Shown here: piece by piece, positions 24,041 to 33,216 of the stretch
How positions within the stretch are numbered: the first letter of the stretch is position 1
Layout of the letters: each line of letters begins with the position of its first letter
Origin: Eubacteriales bacterium
Lineage (GTDB): Bacteria > Bacillota > Clostridia > Lachnospirales > Lachnospiraceae
Length of the DNA stretch: 64,000 nt
Assembly (NCBI GenBank): GCA_030539395.1
Contig: JAUNSC010000016.1
Location: 1-64,000, forward strand
Direction: 5' to 3'
Position numbers and translations under genes: made by a program
The notes under the pieces: generated by a model
Databases searched by the model: none
Told to the model about the DNA's origin: nothing
The model's input: only the letters and a program-made list of their open reading frames with translations

Positions 24041-25690
24041 CTACCACGCAACCGTTCCGTCATTATATACATCGCCTTCGACCGGTTCCGTCATGATTAT
24101 TACATCACCCGGGTCTGTCACTGCTCCTGCATTTGGATCTGTCACAACCCCGGTATTCGGATCTGTCACCTGACCTGTGTTCGTGTCTGTCACTAATCCT
24201 GTATTCGGATCTGTCACAACCCCTGCATTTGGATCTGTCACCGTTCCGGTTGCATCAGTCTGCGCCGTTGTACTTACTCCCAGAATTGCCGCCTGAACCG
24301 CCGCCAGATCACCGGAGTAAATCGCATTCAATACGCTGTCGGAGGCACCGGCTGTACCGACTTCATAGCTGGTAGGTGTTGCCTGATAGCTGCTTGTATT
24401 TATCTGCTCTACCGACTGCTGTACCCCATCTACATACACATATTTGTACAATGCCGCGGTACTTCCTGCCATGGCCGACTGGACCTGGCTGATATATCCC
24501 ACCGGCTGATCCGGTGCAGCATAAAGCGTTGTTGTTGCAGGTGCATCAACCGTACTCGTCGTTTCACTGTAATATTCTATCGACCGGTTTGCCGGCCTTG
24601 TCTCTTTCCCCCATACAGTAAAACTGAGTTCCCCGCCATATGCATAACCGGATATAAAAATCGGTGTATCCAGATTATTGCGGAACACAAGATCCATGGA
24701 ACCTTCTGCTATAGCTGCATCCATTGATGTAGGCACATAAGTCACACTCATAGTATGATTATGGCGCTCTACAATTTCTATTTCTGCCAGAAGCAGCGCA
24801 TTATAAAGCGTAGTGGAAACCTGGCAGATTCCTCCGCCGTAGCCCTGCACAACTCTTCCATTTTCATATTCGCCGCCCAGCTCATATCCATTCTCAGCGC
24901 TGAAAGGCACCAGATGATCACAGACAGAAAACGTATCTCCCGGATAAATAATATGCCCGTCTATCAGCTGCGCGCCGCGTTCCACATTCGTATTTCTTCC
25001 ATATGTAGAGCCATAATATGTAGTATAGCTCCCCAGATTATCCTGTATAGACTCCAGATTCAGATCATTTCCTCTGGGTTCATCCATCTCTACCACCAGC
25101 GACACACTGCTGCCCGGTTCCCCCTGCCACTGTTCTGCAATATAATTTTGTACTGCTTTGACAGATTCATCTACATTGATAACCTGCCCGACTACACCCG
25201 GGTTCAAATTAAATCCGCCTCCGCCATCCGAAGAGATTGTAGCATCCTGAGCTTCTTTTTCAAACTGCATACAATGATTCTCTATAAAAGATCTCACTGT
25301 CGAATCATTCACTGTAAATTTAAGATCAAAGTTTCTGGTTTCATGCCCCAGATCCTTTCCCTCTTTATACCTCTTTATCGCATTGCCGGCATTCCCCAGA
25401 TTTGCCGCCTCTTTAGCGACACTTTTGTTCTGCCAGTTCAGGCCCAGTTCACTGGCTGTGACGTCAATACTGTCCGTCCCCACCTGAATGGTGATTTTTG
25501 CCGTACGCATCTGTTCCACTTTCTGTTTTACCAGTGCATCCGCCTCCAGGTAACTCATACCCGACACATCTGCGCCATCAATAGATACTCCCTGACTGAT
25601 CGTATCTTCCGCGCCGACAGGCATTGCAGCTGCAACCGTTCCGAGACAGAAAATGACTGCTGCGGCAGCAACCCTCTTTCTCAAATTCAT
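24041..25690 (-). CDS. VanW-family secreted protein with repetitive C-terminal tail
   Basis: 549 residues. A signal sequence (VAAAAVIFCLGTVAAAMPVGA) is followed by a YoaR-like peptidoglycan-binding domain (GADVSGMSYLEADALVKQKV, ASELGLNW) and a VanW domain from about residue 235 (GDTFSVCDHLVPFS, GYGGGICQVSTTLYNALLLA, AEIEIVERHNHTMSV). The last 70 residues repeat an 8-residue unit of DPNTGxVT type about five times. VanW proteins bind the cell wall; the enzymatic role, if any, is unsettled. It follows a 34-residue membrane peptide gene by 18 bp. Confidence 0.85.
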   Translation of the reverse strand: MNLRKRVAAAAVIFCLGTVAAAMPVGAEDTISQGVSIDGADVSGMSYLEADALVKQKVEQMRTAKITIQVGTDSIDVTASELGLNWQNKSVAKEAANLGNAGNAIKRYKEGKDLGHETRNFDLKFTVNDSTVRSFIENHCMQFEKEAQDATISSDGGGGFNLNPGVVGQVINVDESVKAVQNYIAEQWQGEPGSSVSLVVEMDEPRGNDLNLESIQDNLGSYTTYYGSTYGRNTNVERGAQLIDGHIIYPGDTFSVCDHLVPFSAENGYELGGEYENGRVVQGYGGGICQVSTTLYNALLLAEIEIVERHNHTMSVTYVPTSMDAAIAEGSMDLVFRNNLDTPIFISGYAYGGELSFTVWGKETRPANRSIEYYSETTSTVDAPATTTLYAAPDQPVGYISQVQSAMAGSTAALYKYVYVDGVQQSVEQINTSSYQATPTSYEVGTAGASDSVLNAIYSGDLAAVQAAILGVSTTAQTDATGTVTDPNAGVVTDPNTGLVTDTNTGQVTDPNTGVVTDPNAGAVTDPGDVIIMTEPVEGDVYNDGTVAW

Positions 25691-25708
25691 TTTATACCCC
25701 CGGTTTTC

Positions 25709-25813
25709 TTATAAATACATTAATACCATACCCGCTACCATTGCTACTACAATCACAATTGCAATAACAGATGCGATTGTCCGTTTTGTTTTTGTATTTC
25801 TCATATCCAGCAT
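25709..25813 (-). CDS. 34-residue single-pass membrane protein
   Basis: ATG at 25813 behind AGAGGTG. The sequence starts MLDMRNTKTKRTIASV and continues as one hydrophobic helix (IAIVIVVAMVAGMVLMYL) to the stop. This positive-inside, single-helix form is typical of small membrane proteins. It lies between the exonuclease and VanW genes on the same strand. Function unknown. Confidence 0.65.
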   Translation of the reverse strand: MLDMRNTKTKRTIASVIAIVIVVAMVAGMVLMYL

Positions 25814-25818
25814 ATTTT

Positions 25819-26550
25819 TCACCTCTTAATCTTTCCATATGAAAAAATAATTTTATCAATAAGTCGTGATGCATCATTTTTTGTCAGGCTGTCAACAGAC
25901 ACATCCAAACATATTCTATGATATTTTACCAAATCATTCAAGTACGCTTTTTGAAAATTTGTAGCCGGTCCCTGTTTTTTTACCTGATACACCAGCGGGT
26001 GCGGCAAAAAGGCCTCCGGCGCCTGTTTTTCGAACTCCTGAGCAAGTTTCTGATAAAGCAGTGATGACGCATATGCATCCTCCTGCGCCCTGTGCTTCTT
26101 TTCCTGAACGATCCCGTAATAATCGCAAAGAGCCTCAAGACTTCGCTGAGGCAGCTGCCCCAGAAATTTACGGGCAATTTTCAGTGTATCAATCCCATGA
26201 TTTTCAAATTTTTTCCCCTGATTGACTGCCTGACGCTTTATAAAGCTGTAGTCGAACAGTACATTATGACCCAGAATCGGCAGATTCTGACAAAAATCCA
26301 GCAGTTTCGACACTGCTTCTTCCGTCTTCAGTGTCCTTCCTTCACAGATTGCCGCATCCATTATTTCATTACTGATACCGGTAAGTTCCACGATTCGCTC
26401 CGGTATCCTCATTCCACAGTCAACCAGCACACTGTAAGTATCCGAAATCTTTCCATTTGTTATCCTGACTGCTCCGATTTCCAGTATCCGATCTCTCGCC
26501 GGGCTAAGGCCTGTCGTTTCCAGATCCAGAGCCACATATTCCTTAATCAT
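25819..26550 (-). CDS. DnaQ-like 3'-5' exonuclease (DEDDh)
   Basis: 243 residues. Exo I is YVALDLETTGLSPARDRILE, Exo II LGHNVLFDYSFI and Exo III HRAQEDAYAS, giving the DEDDh residues. The C-terminal 70 residues are an extension without a recognised domain. It could be the proofreading subunit of DNA polymerase III or a free repair nuclease; the lack of a polymerase domain is normal for either. It overlaps the radical SAM gene upstream by 8 bp. Confidence 0.88.
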   Translation of the reverse strand: MIKEYVALDLETTGLSPARDRILEIGAVRITNGKISDTYSVLVDCGMRIPERIVELTGISNEIMDAAICEGRTLKTEEAVSKLLDFCQNLPILGHNVLFDYSFIKRQAVNQGKKFENHGIDTLKIARKFLGQLPQRSLEALCDYYGIVQEKKHRAQEDAYASSLLYQKLAQEFEKQAPEAFLPHPLVYQVKKQGPATNFQKAYLNDLVKYHRICLDVSVDSLTKNDASRLIDKIIFSYGKIKR

Positions 26551-28273
26551 CGTTTTTTACTCCTTCCGATACATCCTGGATGTATGCATCCTGAGTCAGA
26601 GGATTTCTTCTCCGGTAATCAAATAAAATCCAGTGTTCACCCTCCACACCTGTTTCGCATATATCTGTCCCGAATTTTTCCATATGCGTCATATGCATCA
26701 GCTGTTTTGCACTGCGCCCCTCATAATCCGGAAGAAACTTACGCTTTTCTTCCTCCCGTCCAAAAAACTCATATACCGTTTTTTTGTATATGGACAAATC
26801 CGGTGCCCACTCGGGTCTGCTCTTGCTGTTTTCCCTTAGATACAGATCCAGAAGAAGGAGTTCATCATAGACAGTCTCCTCTGTCCTGCTTCTGATGAAT
26901 TCCCGCAAAATTTCAAACCTGGCCTGTCTGGAAATCTTCTGTCCTGAATATCCTTTTTCCGCATGAAACATGGCAAGTTCTTCAAACATTCTATAGGGTG
27001 TTTCAAATTCTTTTTCCAAATACCTGACCGTATTGGCAAACTGGTTACTGTTATAATAGACTTCCAGCATTTCTTCCACATCTTTTAAGCGAAGGATCTC
27101 CTCATAAGAAATCCACCTTGTGGAAAACACTTCATACACAGGATCTGTATGATAGCATATGCCGTATTCCTGAGCCTTTTGATGCATTTTAGAGCCTTTC
27201 AGCACCTTCAGAAAACCAAGCTGCAGCTGCTCGGGATGAAGATTATATACATCATTAAAAGAATTTACGAAGCTCTCATAATCTTCCCACGGAAGCCCGG
27301 CAATCAGATCAAGGTGAAGGTGAATATTTTCCGCTCTCTGAAGCCGTTTTACAATGGCTTTTAAATGCTCAAAATCCATTACGCGGTCTATCTCTTTTAT
27401 AGTCTGCAAATTTGTAGACTGTACCCCGATTTCCAACTGCACAAGTCCCGGTCTCATGCTTTCCAGAACAGCCAGTTCCTCCTCATTCAGAATATCCGCA
27501 GCTATTTCAAAATGGAAATTGGTAATTCCGTTATCATGCTCTTTTATGTAGCGCCACAACTCCAGTGAATGACTATGGCGGCAATTGAATGTCCGGTCTA
27601 CAAATTTCACCTGGGGTACTTTATGATTCAGGAAAAACTGAAGTTCTCTCTTCACAGTTTCGGTGCTTCGAAACCGCACACTTTTATCGATGGACGACAG
27701 ACAGTAGCTGCATGAAAAAGGACAGCCGCGGCTGCTTTCATAATAAATGATCCGGTTTTCAAGCTCTTCAAGTCCATTATATGGAAAGGGCAGTCTGTCC
27801 ATATCCATACACGGTCTGGAAGGTGTACGCAGAATTTTTCCCTCATTATCTCTGAATATAAGTCCTTTTATCTGTTTCGGATTTTTTCCCTGCACCAGTT
27901 CACAGAATGTCTCTTCGCCCTCTCCTGCCATTACCCCTGTCACTTCCGGATGCTCTTGCAGAAATTCTTCTGCATCATAAGAAACTTCCGGCCCGCCTGC
28001 CCATATTTTGGTCCCGGGAAGCACCTTGGCAAGGTCCGGCAGCAGCTTTTCTATGATATCCATATTCCAGATATAACAGGAAAAAGCCAGAATATCCGGC
28101 TTCTTTTTAAATAAATCCTGTAATATTTCATCCACCCTGTGATTAATTGTATACTCCGCCAGTTCTATATTATTTTCTCCTCCAGCATATGCATTCGCGT
28201 ACGCTTTCAGACTGTATACCGCCAGATTTGAGTGGATATATTTTGCATTTACCGCAGTCAGTAAAATCTTCAT
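26543..28273 (-). CDS. B12-binding radical SAM protein (DUF4080 group)
   Basis: 576 residues. An N-terminal cobalamin-binding-like fold (MKILLTAVNAKYIHSNLAVY, later WAGGPEVSYDAEEFLQ) is followed by a radical SAM domain with the cluster motif CPFSCSYCLSS near residue 188, then LQLEIGVQSTN-type barrel sequence. DUF4080 occupies the C terminus. The cobalamin-binding signature DxHxxG is not obvious, so actual B12 use is uncertain. Reaction unknown. The genes around it (DUF4364, TIGR01212) form one minus-strand unit. Confidence 0.88.
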   Translation of the reverse strand: MKILLTAVNAKYIHSNLAVYSLKAYANAYAGGENNIELAEYTINHRVDEILQDLFKKKPDILAFSCYIWNMDIIEKLLPDLAKVLPGTKIWAGGPEVSYDAEEFLQEHPEVTGVMAGEGEETFCELVQGKNPKQIKGLIFRDNEGKILRTPSRPCMDMDRLPFPYNGLEELENRIIYYESSRGCPFSCSYCLSSIDKSVRFRSTETVKRELQFFLNHKVPQVKFVDRTFNCRHSHSLELWRYIKEHDNGITNFHFEIAADILNEEELAVLESMRPGLVQLEIGVQSTNLQTIKEIDRVMDFEHLKAIVKRLQRAENIHLHLDLIAGLPWEDYESFVNSFNDVYNLHPEQLQLGFLKVLKGSKMHQKAQEYGICYHTDPVYEVFSTRWISYEEILRLKDVEEMLEVYYNSNQFANTVRYLEKEFETPYRMFEELAMFHAEKGYSGQKISRQARFEILREFIRSRTEETVYDELLLLDLYLRENSKSRPEWAPDLSIYKKTVYEFFGREEEKRKFLPDYEGRSAKQLMHMTHMEKFGTDICETGVEGEHWILFDYRRRNPLTQDAYIQDVSEGVKNDD

Positions 28274-28284
28274 AAACCTTTTCC

Positions 28285-28797
28285 TTACATCAGCTGTTCC
28301 ATCAGATATCCATATATCTGCTGGCTTTTCTTTTTCCAGTTATCACACAATGAAATTGCCTGCTGCTCGAGGGGCACTGTCAGGGCCACTTCAATTAATA
28401 CGGCATCCTTTTCTTTCACCTGGAGCTGTGCCGTAAATTCATTGCCTCCGGTGCGAAAATAATCTGCTGTGACTGCATTTTCATTTCTCATCTGCAGTTT
28501 ATTTTTGCGGAAATACTCTTCCATATCCCTTTGAATCGCATCAGAGATATCATTTTTAAAATATTCCAGCGTCTCTTTTCCGCTGTCCGTCAAAGAATAC
28601 CGTGTGCTGTTCCTTACAGTCTTTGCTTCAATCAGCTCCGACTCAATCATGTCGGACAGTGTTTCCTGAACCGTAAAATAATCAGTATACTGTTCTTCCA
28701 GTATAAAAGACGATATCTGACTGTTGGTCAGTTCAAAGTCCACTTTATTCAGCATCGCCAAAATAATCAACTTATATAATGCATGCACATCTGCCAT
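28285..28797 (-). CDS. DUF4364 winged-helix-like protein
   Basis: 170 residues from the ATG at 28797, preceded by GGGAGGAATC. The family pattern is MADVHALYKLIILAMLNKVD, then ALTxSQIS-like FELTNSQISSFILEEQY and YSLTDSGKETLEYF, an HTH-type opening typical of this clostridial family. Role unknown; probably regulatory. The stop of the upstream radical SAM gene overlaps its start as TAATG. Confidence 0.85.
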   Translation of the reverse strand: MADVHALYKLIILAMLNKVDFELTNSQISSFILEEQYTDYFTVQETLSDMIESELIEAKTVRNSTRYSLTDSGKETLEYFKNDISDAIQRDMEEYFRKNKLQMRNENAVTADYFRTGGNEFTAQLQVKEKDAVLIEVALTVPLEQQAISLCDNWKKKSQQIYGYLMEQLM

Positions 28798-29762
28798 TAT
28801 GATTCCTCCCATAAAATCTGCTTTCCCTGAAATGATCCCCGTTCTTTCATCCTGCTGTGAATCATGTTTAATACTGTCCTTTTCCTGCTGCTCCAAAGGG
28901 GTGCCAGCAAAATGTCCTTAGGTCCGTCTCCCGTCAGTCTGTGAACTGTAATTTGGGGTGAAAGGTGCTCCAGACATTCTATTACCGTATCTATATACTC
29001 TTCCATTGTCATAACCGGAACGCTTCCTGCCTGGTATAATTTCCCCAGATCTGTCCCTTCCAGAATATGAAGAAGCTGTAATTTTATTCCCTGTATATCC
29101 ATGTTATTTAAATATTCCACCGTCTGCAGTATGCGTTTTCCATCCTCTCCCGGCAGACCCAGGATCACATGGACGATAACTTCTACTCCTCGTTTTCGAA
29201 GTTCCGAAACAGCATGCTCAAAACATTTAAGACTGTAACCTCTCCGGATAAATTTCGCTGTATCTTCATGCATTGTCTGCAGTCCCAGTTCCACCCAGAC
29301 AGGTTTTATTTTATTCAGTCTCTCCAGAAGATCCAGTATCTCCTCCGGAAGACAATCAGGCCTTGTTGCCACAGACAGGACGACTACTTCTTCATCATCC
29401 ATAGCTTCCATAAAAATCTTTTCCAGATAATCAACAGGGGCATACGTATTCGTGTATGCCTGAAAATACGCGATATATTTTCTGGCCGGCTTTTTTTCTC
29501 TGAGAGCCTCTTTCTGTGTTCGAATCTGCTCCGTTACAGAAAGCCGTTTATCTGCCGCAAAATCACCGCTTCCTCCCGCACTGCAGAAAATACATCCTCC
29601 CGTTCCGATTTTCCCATCCCGGTTCGGACAGGTCATTCCGCCGTTTAATGCAAGCTTATACACTTTCTCCCCAAAGTTTTTCCGCAGCTGCCAGTCAAGA
29701 GAACGGTATGGTTTTTCTCCCCACATACGGGGGCTTTGATCATTGTTTTCCACTGTCTCCAT
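28797..29762 (-). CDS. TIGR01212 family radical SAM protein (YhcC-like)
   Basis: 321 residues. The extended cluster motif is GGMTCPNRDGKIGTGGCIFC, and the barrel includes VELGLQTMHEDTAKFIRRGY and VHVILGLPGEDGKRILQTV. This is the YhcC/TIGR01212 family, whose chemical reaction is not established. It starts the short operon with DUF4364 and the DUF4080 radical SAM gene. Confidence 0.9.
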   Translation of the reverse strand: METVENNDQSPRMWGEKPYRSLDWQLRKNFGEKVYKLALNGGMTCPNRDGKIGTGGCIFCSAGGSGDFAADKRLSVTEQIRTQKEALREKKPARKYIAYFQAYTNTYAPVDYLEKIFMEAMDDEEVVVLSVATRPDCLPEEILDLLERLNKIKPVWVELGLQTMHEDTAKFIRRGYSLKCFEHAVSELRKRGVEVIVHVILGLPGEDGKRILQTVEYLNNMDIQGIKLQLLHILEGTDLGKLYQAGSVPVMTMEEYIDTVIECLEHLSPQITVHRLTGDGPKDILLAPLWSSRKRTVLNMIHSRMKERGSFQGKQILWEES

Positions 29763-29890
29763 CTACGGCGGCTCCCTTCTTTTTTCCTGATATTCATTAT
29801 AACTTTCGTCACTTTCCATGTCAACAACACGCTTTTCTTTTCCCTCTGTTAATGGTATACTTAACCTATCAGAAAGAGGGAGGACTTTCC

Positions 29891-30199
29891 ATGAAACTTA
29901 CACAGAATCAACAGGAAAAACTCACACTTGCCATACAGGGTTTTCTCAGCGTGGTCATTATCGGTATGACAGCAATAAATACTGCCAGGGCAGAATCTGC
30001 CCATGCAAAAAAGCTTTCCAAAAAGAATGCCCGGGAAATCGGAAAGCTCCAGAAAAAGGAATATAAATTGAAAGCAAAGCTTATGAAGCAGCAGTATGCC
30101 GGAAAGATTGCACAGGCAAAACAAAAACAGAAAAATAAAATAGCAAAACATACGCAGGCAAACAAAGCAAATCTTAAAAAGATAAAAGAGGCAGTTTAA
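29891..30199 (+). CDS. Small Lys/Ala-rich protein with one N-terminal hydrophobic helix
   Basis: 102 residues, start at 29891 behind GAGGGAGGAC. Residues 12-33 (LTLAIQGFLSVVIIGMTAIN) are hydrophobic and could be a membrane anchor. The rest is a highly basic helix (AKKLSKKNAREIGKLQKKEY). The stop codon lies in the loop of its own terminator. It has no relatives I recognise; it is a single-gene transcript between two opposite-strand operons. Confidence 0.65.
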   Translation: MKLTQNQQEKLTLAIQGFLSVVIIGMTAINTARAESAHAKKLSKKNAREIGKLQKKEYKLKAKLMKQQYAGKIAQAKQKQKNKIAKHTQANKANLKKIKEAV

Positions 30200-30216
30200 A
30201 GTGAACTGCCTCTTTT
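30184..30216 (+). terminator. Terminator embracing the stop codon of the Lys-rich protein
   Basis: AAAAGAGGCAGTT pairs with AACTGCCTCTTTT over 13 bp; the 7-nt loop begins with the TAA stop codon at 30197. Confidence 0.85.
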
Positions 30217-30242
30217 GCCACGGAATAATTCTGCATCATCAA

Positions 30243-31433
30243 TTATCTTTCTGCAAATTCTTTGAATAAATCAAATGTCGCGTCTGGATTGAACGCCTTC
30301 ATGACTCCCATCATATCCGCGGCATCATATGTATTCTCATACATTCCTACTGACAGCGCATACTGTCTGTTAAATTCATCCGGATTTGTGGCTGTCCAGA
30401 AATTCTGGTTCAAACGAAATGCATGTCCGTCCTCTCTGAAATCTTCTGCATAACCGGCATAGGCATTGCAGATTGACACAAAGGCCGGTGCAATAATCGC
30501 TCCATATTTCCCCACCAGGTAGTCAAGTTCCTGTTTTCCATCGTTATTTATTCCATTAAACAGAGCATATGTTTCCTCTGTGAAACAGTCAATCGCTCCG
30601 ACGCGGATATCCATTTCCTTCTCTTTTTCCGCTTCTCTGATCGCTTCCATCTGAGAATTTACCACCATGACACTCATCATCGTATCATATTCGCCCGTTT
30701 CCACAAGTGCTTTCGTCGCATCTTCCAGTTCTTCCTGATAAGGATAGCCCGGAAGGATTGTAATCTTCACGCTTCCTGTCTCTACTTCTGTCTGCTCCTG
30801 GGCAAGTATAAGCTCCTGCGCCGGTGTCTCACAGGTAAATCCGTAAATTTCCGCAAGTTTTTCCAGCATGGCCAGTCCTCTGATGCGGTGCATTTCATTT
30901 CCAAGGGCAGCCCCGCCCGTACAAATAAGGTAGCTGTGCACTTTCTGTGCATCACCCTCTGCAAAAAATGCCGCCATATCGGCTCCTGCCTGTTCTTCAC
31001 TTTCATCAGAAGCACCGATTGTCCCCAGGAAACAGGGGTTATCTTTCAGCGTATCAAATACATCCTCACTTAAGCTGGAAGAACCGAACACATAATACAT
31101 TTCATATTCTTCACACAGCTTCATAACGGCCTCGCGATCCACTGACTGGGAAGAAATGATTCCTTTTACTCCCAGTTCATGCAGCTGATCCACAAATGCC
31201 TTCTCCTCTTCCCAGCTGGTTATAGCGCCGGAATAGATAAATTCTGCGTCAAAAGCTTCTCCCAGATAATCTTCCAGGTAATTGCGGAAAGCCTTTGTCT
31301 GTGCGTCATCCGGATTGTACACCGCAACACCTATCGTTACGCCTTCCGTCATTTCTGTGGAAGCCGATGCTGCAATGCCCATGCATAATACAAGCATCAG
31401 CATACAAATCAATATCTTCCAATTTTTCATCAT
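30243..31433 (-). CDS. Type-1 periplasmic-binding-fold protein in the cobalamin-riboswitch operon
   Basis: About 396 residues. A signal peptide (WKILICMLMLVLCMGIAASA) is followed by a sugar/BMP-like type-1 binding fold (VTIGVAVYNPDDAQTKAFRN, KGIISSQSVDREAVMKLCEE, IRVGAIDCFTEETYALFNG). No lipobox is seen. It is the last gene of the operon. It is unrelated to the usual Opp/Nik binding protein, which is encoded separately at 33217-34752, so it is an extra subunit or a second sensor. The start at 31433 (AAAGGAATAGAA) is chosen; ATG at 31448 would overlap the preceding stop. Ligand unknown. Confidence 0.7.
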   Translation of the reverse strand: MMKNWKILICMLMLVLCMGIAASASTEMTEGVTIGVAVYNPDDAQTKAFRNYLEDYLGEAFDAEFIYSGAITSWEEEKAFVDQLHELGVKGIISSQSVDREAVMKLCEEYEMYYVFGSSSLSEDVFDTLKDNPCFLGTIGASDESEEQAGADMAAFFAEGDAQKVHSYLICTGGAALGNEMHRIRGLAMLEKLAEIYGFTCETPAQELILAQEQTEVETGSVKITILPGYPYQEELEDATKALVETGEYDTMMSVMVVNSQMEAIREAEKEKEMDIRVGAIDCFTEETYALFNGINNDGKQELDYLVGKYGAIIAPAFVSICNAYAGYAEDFREDGHAFRLNQNFWTATNPDEFNRQYALSVGMYENTYDAADMMGVMKAFNPDATFDLFKEFAER

Positions 31434-31444
31434 TTCTATTCCTT

Positions 31445-32407
31445 TCATGCTTCAATCATGTGGCATGCCACCAGATGTCCGTTCTCAATTTCCTTTAGCG
31501 CCGGCATCTCCTTCTTACACTTTTCCGTACAATGTTCACAGCGGTTCTGGAACGGGCAGCCCACCGGAACATCTAACGGACTCGGTGCTTCGCTCTCAAT
31601 ACTCTCAATCTTCTCATTTGGATCCATATGGATTGAGAACTGTGCCCCCAAAAGTGCCAGTGTATACGGATGCTTCGAATTATGGGCAACATCCGCCCCT
31701 GGAATTACTTCCACAATATGACCCAGATACATAACCGCAATCTGGTGGGCAAAAGACTGAATCAGAGCAAGATCATGGCAGATAAAGATCATGCTGATAT
31801 TCTTTTCCTTCTGAAGTTTCACCAGCAATTCAATGACTGTTTTCTGTACAGATACATCAAGTGCACTCGTTGCCTCATCGCAGACCAGGATTTCCGGTTC
31901 CAGTGAAAGAGCTCTGGCGATACTGATCCTCTGGCGCTGGCCGCCGCTCATGTTGTGCGGGTAACGGTACATAAAGTCAGCCGGCAGTTCCACCATCTCC
32001 AGCAGTTCCTTTGCTTTTGCTTCTTTTTCACTGCGTTTCAGCTTGCCGTAGTTCATTAGCGGTTCTGTCAATATATCTATAATCTTCATCTTCGGATTGA
32101 AAGATGCCAGGGGGTCCTGGAATACCATCTGCAGATTCTGACGGTTTTCCCAGATTTCCTTTTTGGACAGTTCTGCCAGATTTCGCCCCCGGTAAATAAT
32201 TTTTCCGCTTGTGGGTTTATCCATGGAAATAACCATCCGCACAAAAGTGGACTTCCCGCATCCGCTCTCTCCTACGATGCCGAGGGTTTTTCCCTTATAT
32301 ACATTCAGATTAATATCGTTGCAGGCCGTCAGTGTCCGTCCATGGGAAGCCGGGAATTGCTTTACGATATGTTCGGATTTCATCACAATATCTTTTTCAT
32401 TAAACAA
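31445..32407 (-). CDS. Opp/Nik-type ABC transporter ATPase (second ATPase subunit)
   Basis: 320 residues. Walker A GESGCGKSTFVR, signature MSGGQRQRISIARAL, Walker B ILVCDEATSALDVS. The oligopeptide/dipeptide C-terminal motif ends in CPFQNRCEHCTEKCKK, whose Cys set binds a 4Fe-4S cluster in OppD/DppD-like ATPases. It overlaps the other ATPase gene by 8 bp. Together with the two permeases and the binding protein it makes a complete importer. Confidence 0.92.
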   Translation of the reverse strand: MFNEKDIVMKSEHIVKQFPASHGRTLTACNDINLNVYKGKTLGIVGESGCGKSTFVRMVISMDKPTSGKIIYRGRNLAELSKKEIWENRQNLQMVFQDPLASFNPKMKIIDILTEPLMNYGKLKRSEKEAKAKELLEMVELPADFMYRYPHNMSGGQRQRISIARALSLEPEILVCDEATSALDVSVQKTVIELLVKLQKEKNISMIFICHDLALIQSFAHQIAVMYLGHIVEVIPGADVAHNSKHPYTLALLGAQFSIHMDPNEKIESIESEAPSPLDVPVGCPFQNRCEHCTEKCKKEMPALKEIENGHLVACHMIEA

Positions 32408-33185
32408 AGCGTTCTCCCTCCATTTCCGGCACGGACGCCAATAATTGTTTTGTATATTCGCTGGTCGGATGATTCATAACTTCGTCTCTCGTCCCCTGAT
32501 CCACCACTTTGCCGTGCTGCATAACCACCATCTGATCTGCCATATAGGCCGCTACGCCAATATTATGGGTGACAATGATGATACTGGTTCCAAAATTATC
32601 ACGAAGCTCCATCATCTGACGCACGATCTGAGCCTGTGTCGTCACATCCAACGCACTGGTGGGCTCATCCGCCAGCAAAAGTTCCGGATTAAATGTCATT
32701 GCGATTGCGATACCGACACGCTGTCGCATACCTCCGGAAAGCTGATGCGGGAAACTGTTCATAATATTCTCCGCATCGGGCAGCCGCATTTTTTCCAGCA
32801 TGGACACTCCCAGTGCCCATGCTTCCTGCTTTGTTTTGTTACTATGTGTGCAGACATATTCCACATACTGGCTGCCAATTTTCCGGATTGGATTCAAAGT
32901 ACCGCCGCAATCCTGAAAAATCATAGACATTTTTGTTCCGCGAAGCTTCCGCCACTCGTCTTTGTTATTGTTCAACAGAGATTTTCCCTGAAACAGAATG
33001 TCCCCGGCAGTCACTCTTCCGCCGCCGGCCAATGCCCCAAGGACAGCACGGATAACGGTGGTCTTACCGCTTCCACTCTCGCCAACTACGCTTATGATTT
33101 CTCCCTTCTCCATAGAAAGATTGAAATGTTCGATGGTCGGCGGATTTTTCCCGTATTGAACTGTCAAATCTTTAATTTCAAGCAT
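32400..33185 (-). CDS. Opp/Nik-type ABC transporter ATPase (first ATPase subunit)
   Basis: 261 residues from the ATG at 33185 (AAGGAGC upstream). Walker A GESGSGKTTVIR, signature LSGGMRQRVGIAIAM, Walker B LLLADEPTSALDVT, and switch VTHNIGVAAYM. It pairs with the second ATPase at 31445-32407. It is somewhat shorter than typical OppD, as is usual for NikD-like subunits, and it lacks the Cys-rich tail. Confidence 0.92.
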   Translation of the reverse strand: MLEIKDLTVQYGKNPPTIEHFNLSMEKGEIISVVGESGSGKTTVIRAVLGALAGGGRVTAGDILFQGKSLLNNNKDEWRKLRGTKMSMIFQDCGGTLNPIRKIGSQYVEYVCTHSNKTKQEAWALGVSMLEKMRLPDAENIMNSFPHQLSGGMRQRVGIAIAMTFNPELLLADEPTSALDVTTQAQIVRQMMELRDNFGTSIIIVTHNIGVAAYMADQMVVMQHGKVVDQGTRDEVMNHPTSEYTKQLLASVPEMEGERFV

Positions 33186-33216
33186 CGTTTTGCTCCTTCG
33201 CAATTTTAAACTAAAT

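Noticed and set aside
24755-25714. 319-codon plus-strand frame opposite the VanW gene
   Set aside because: No ribosome binding site, skewed residue composition, and complete antisense overlap with a well-supported gene.
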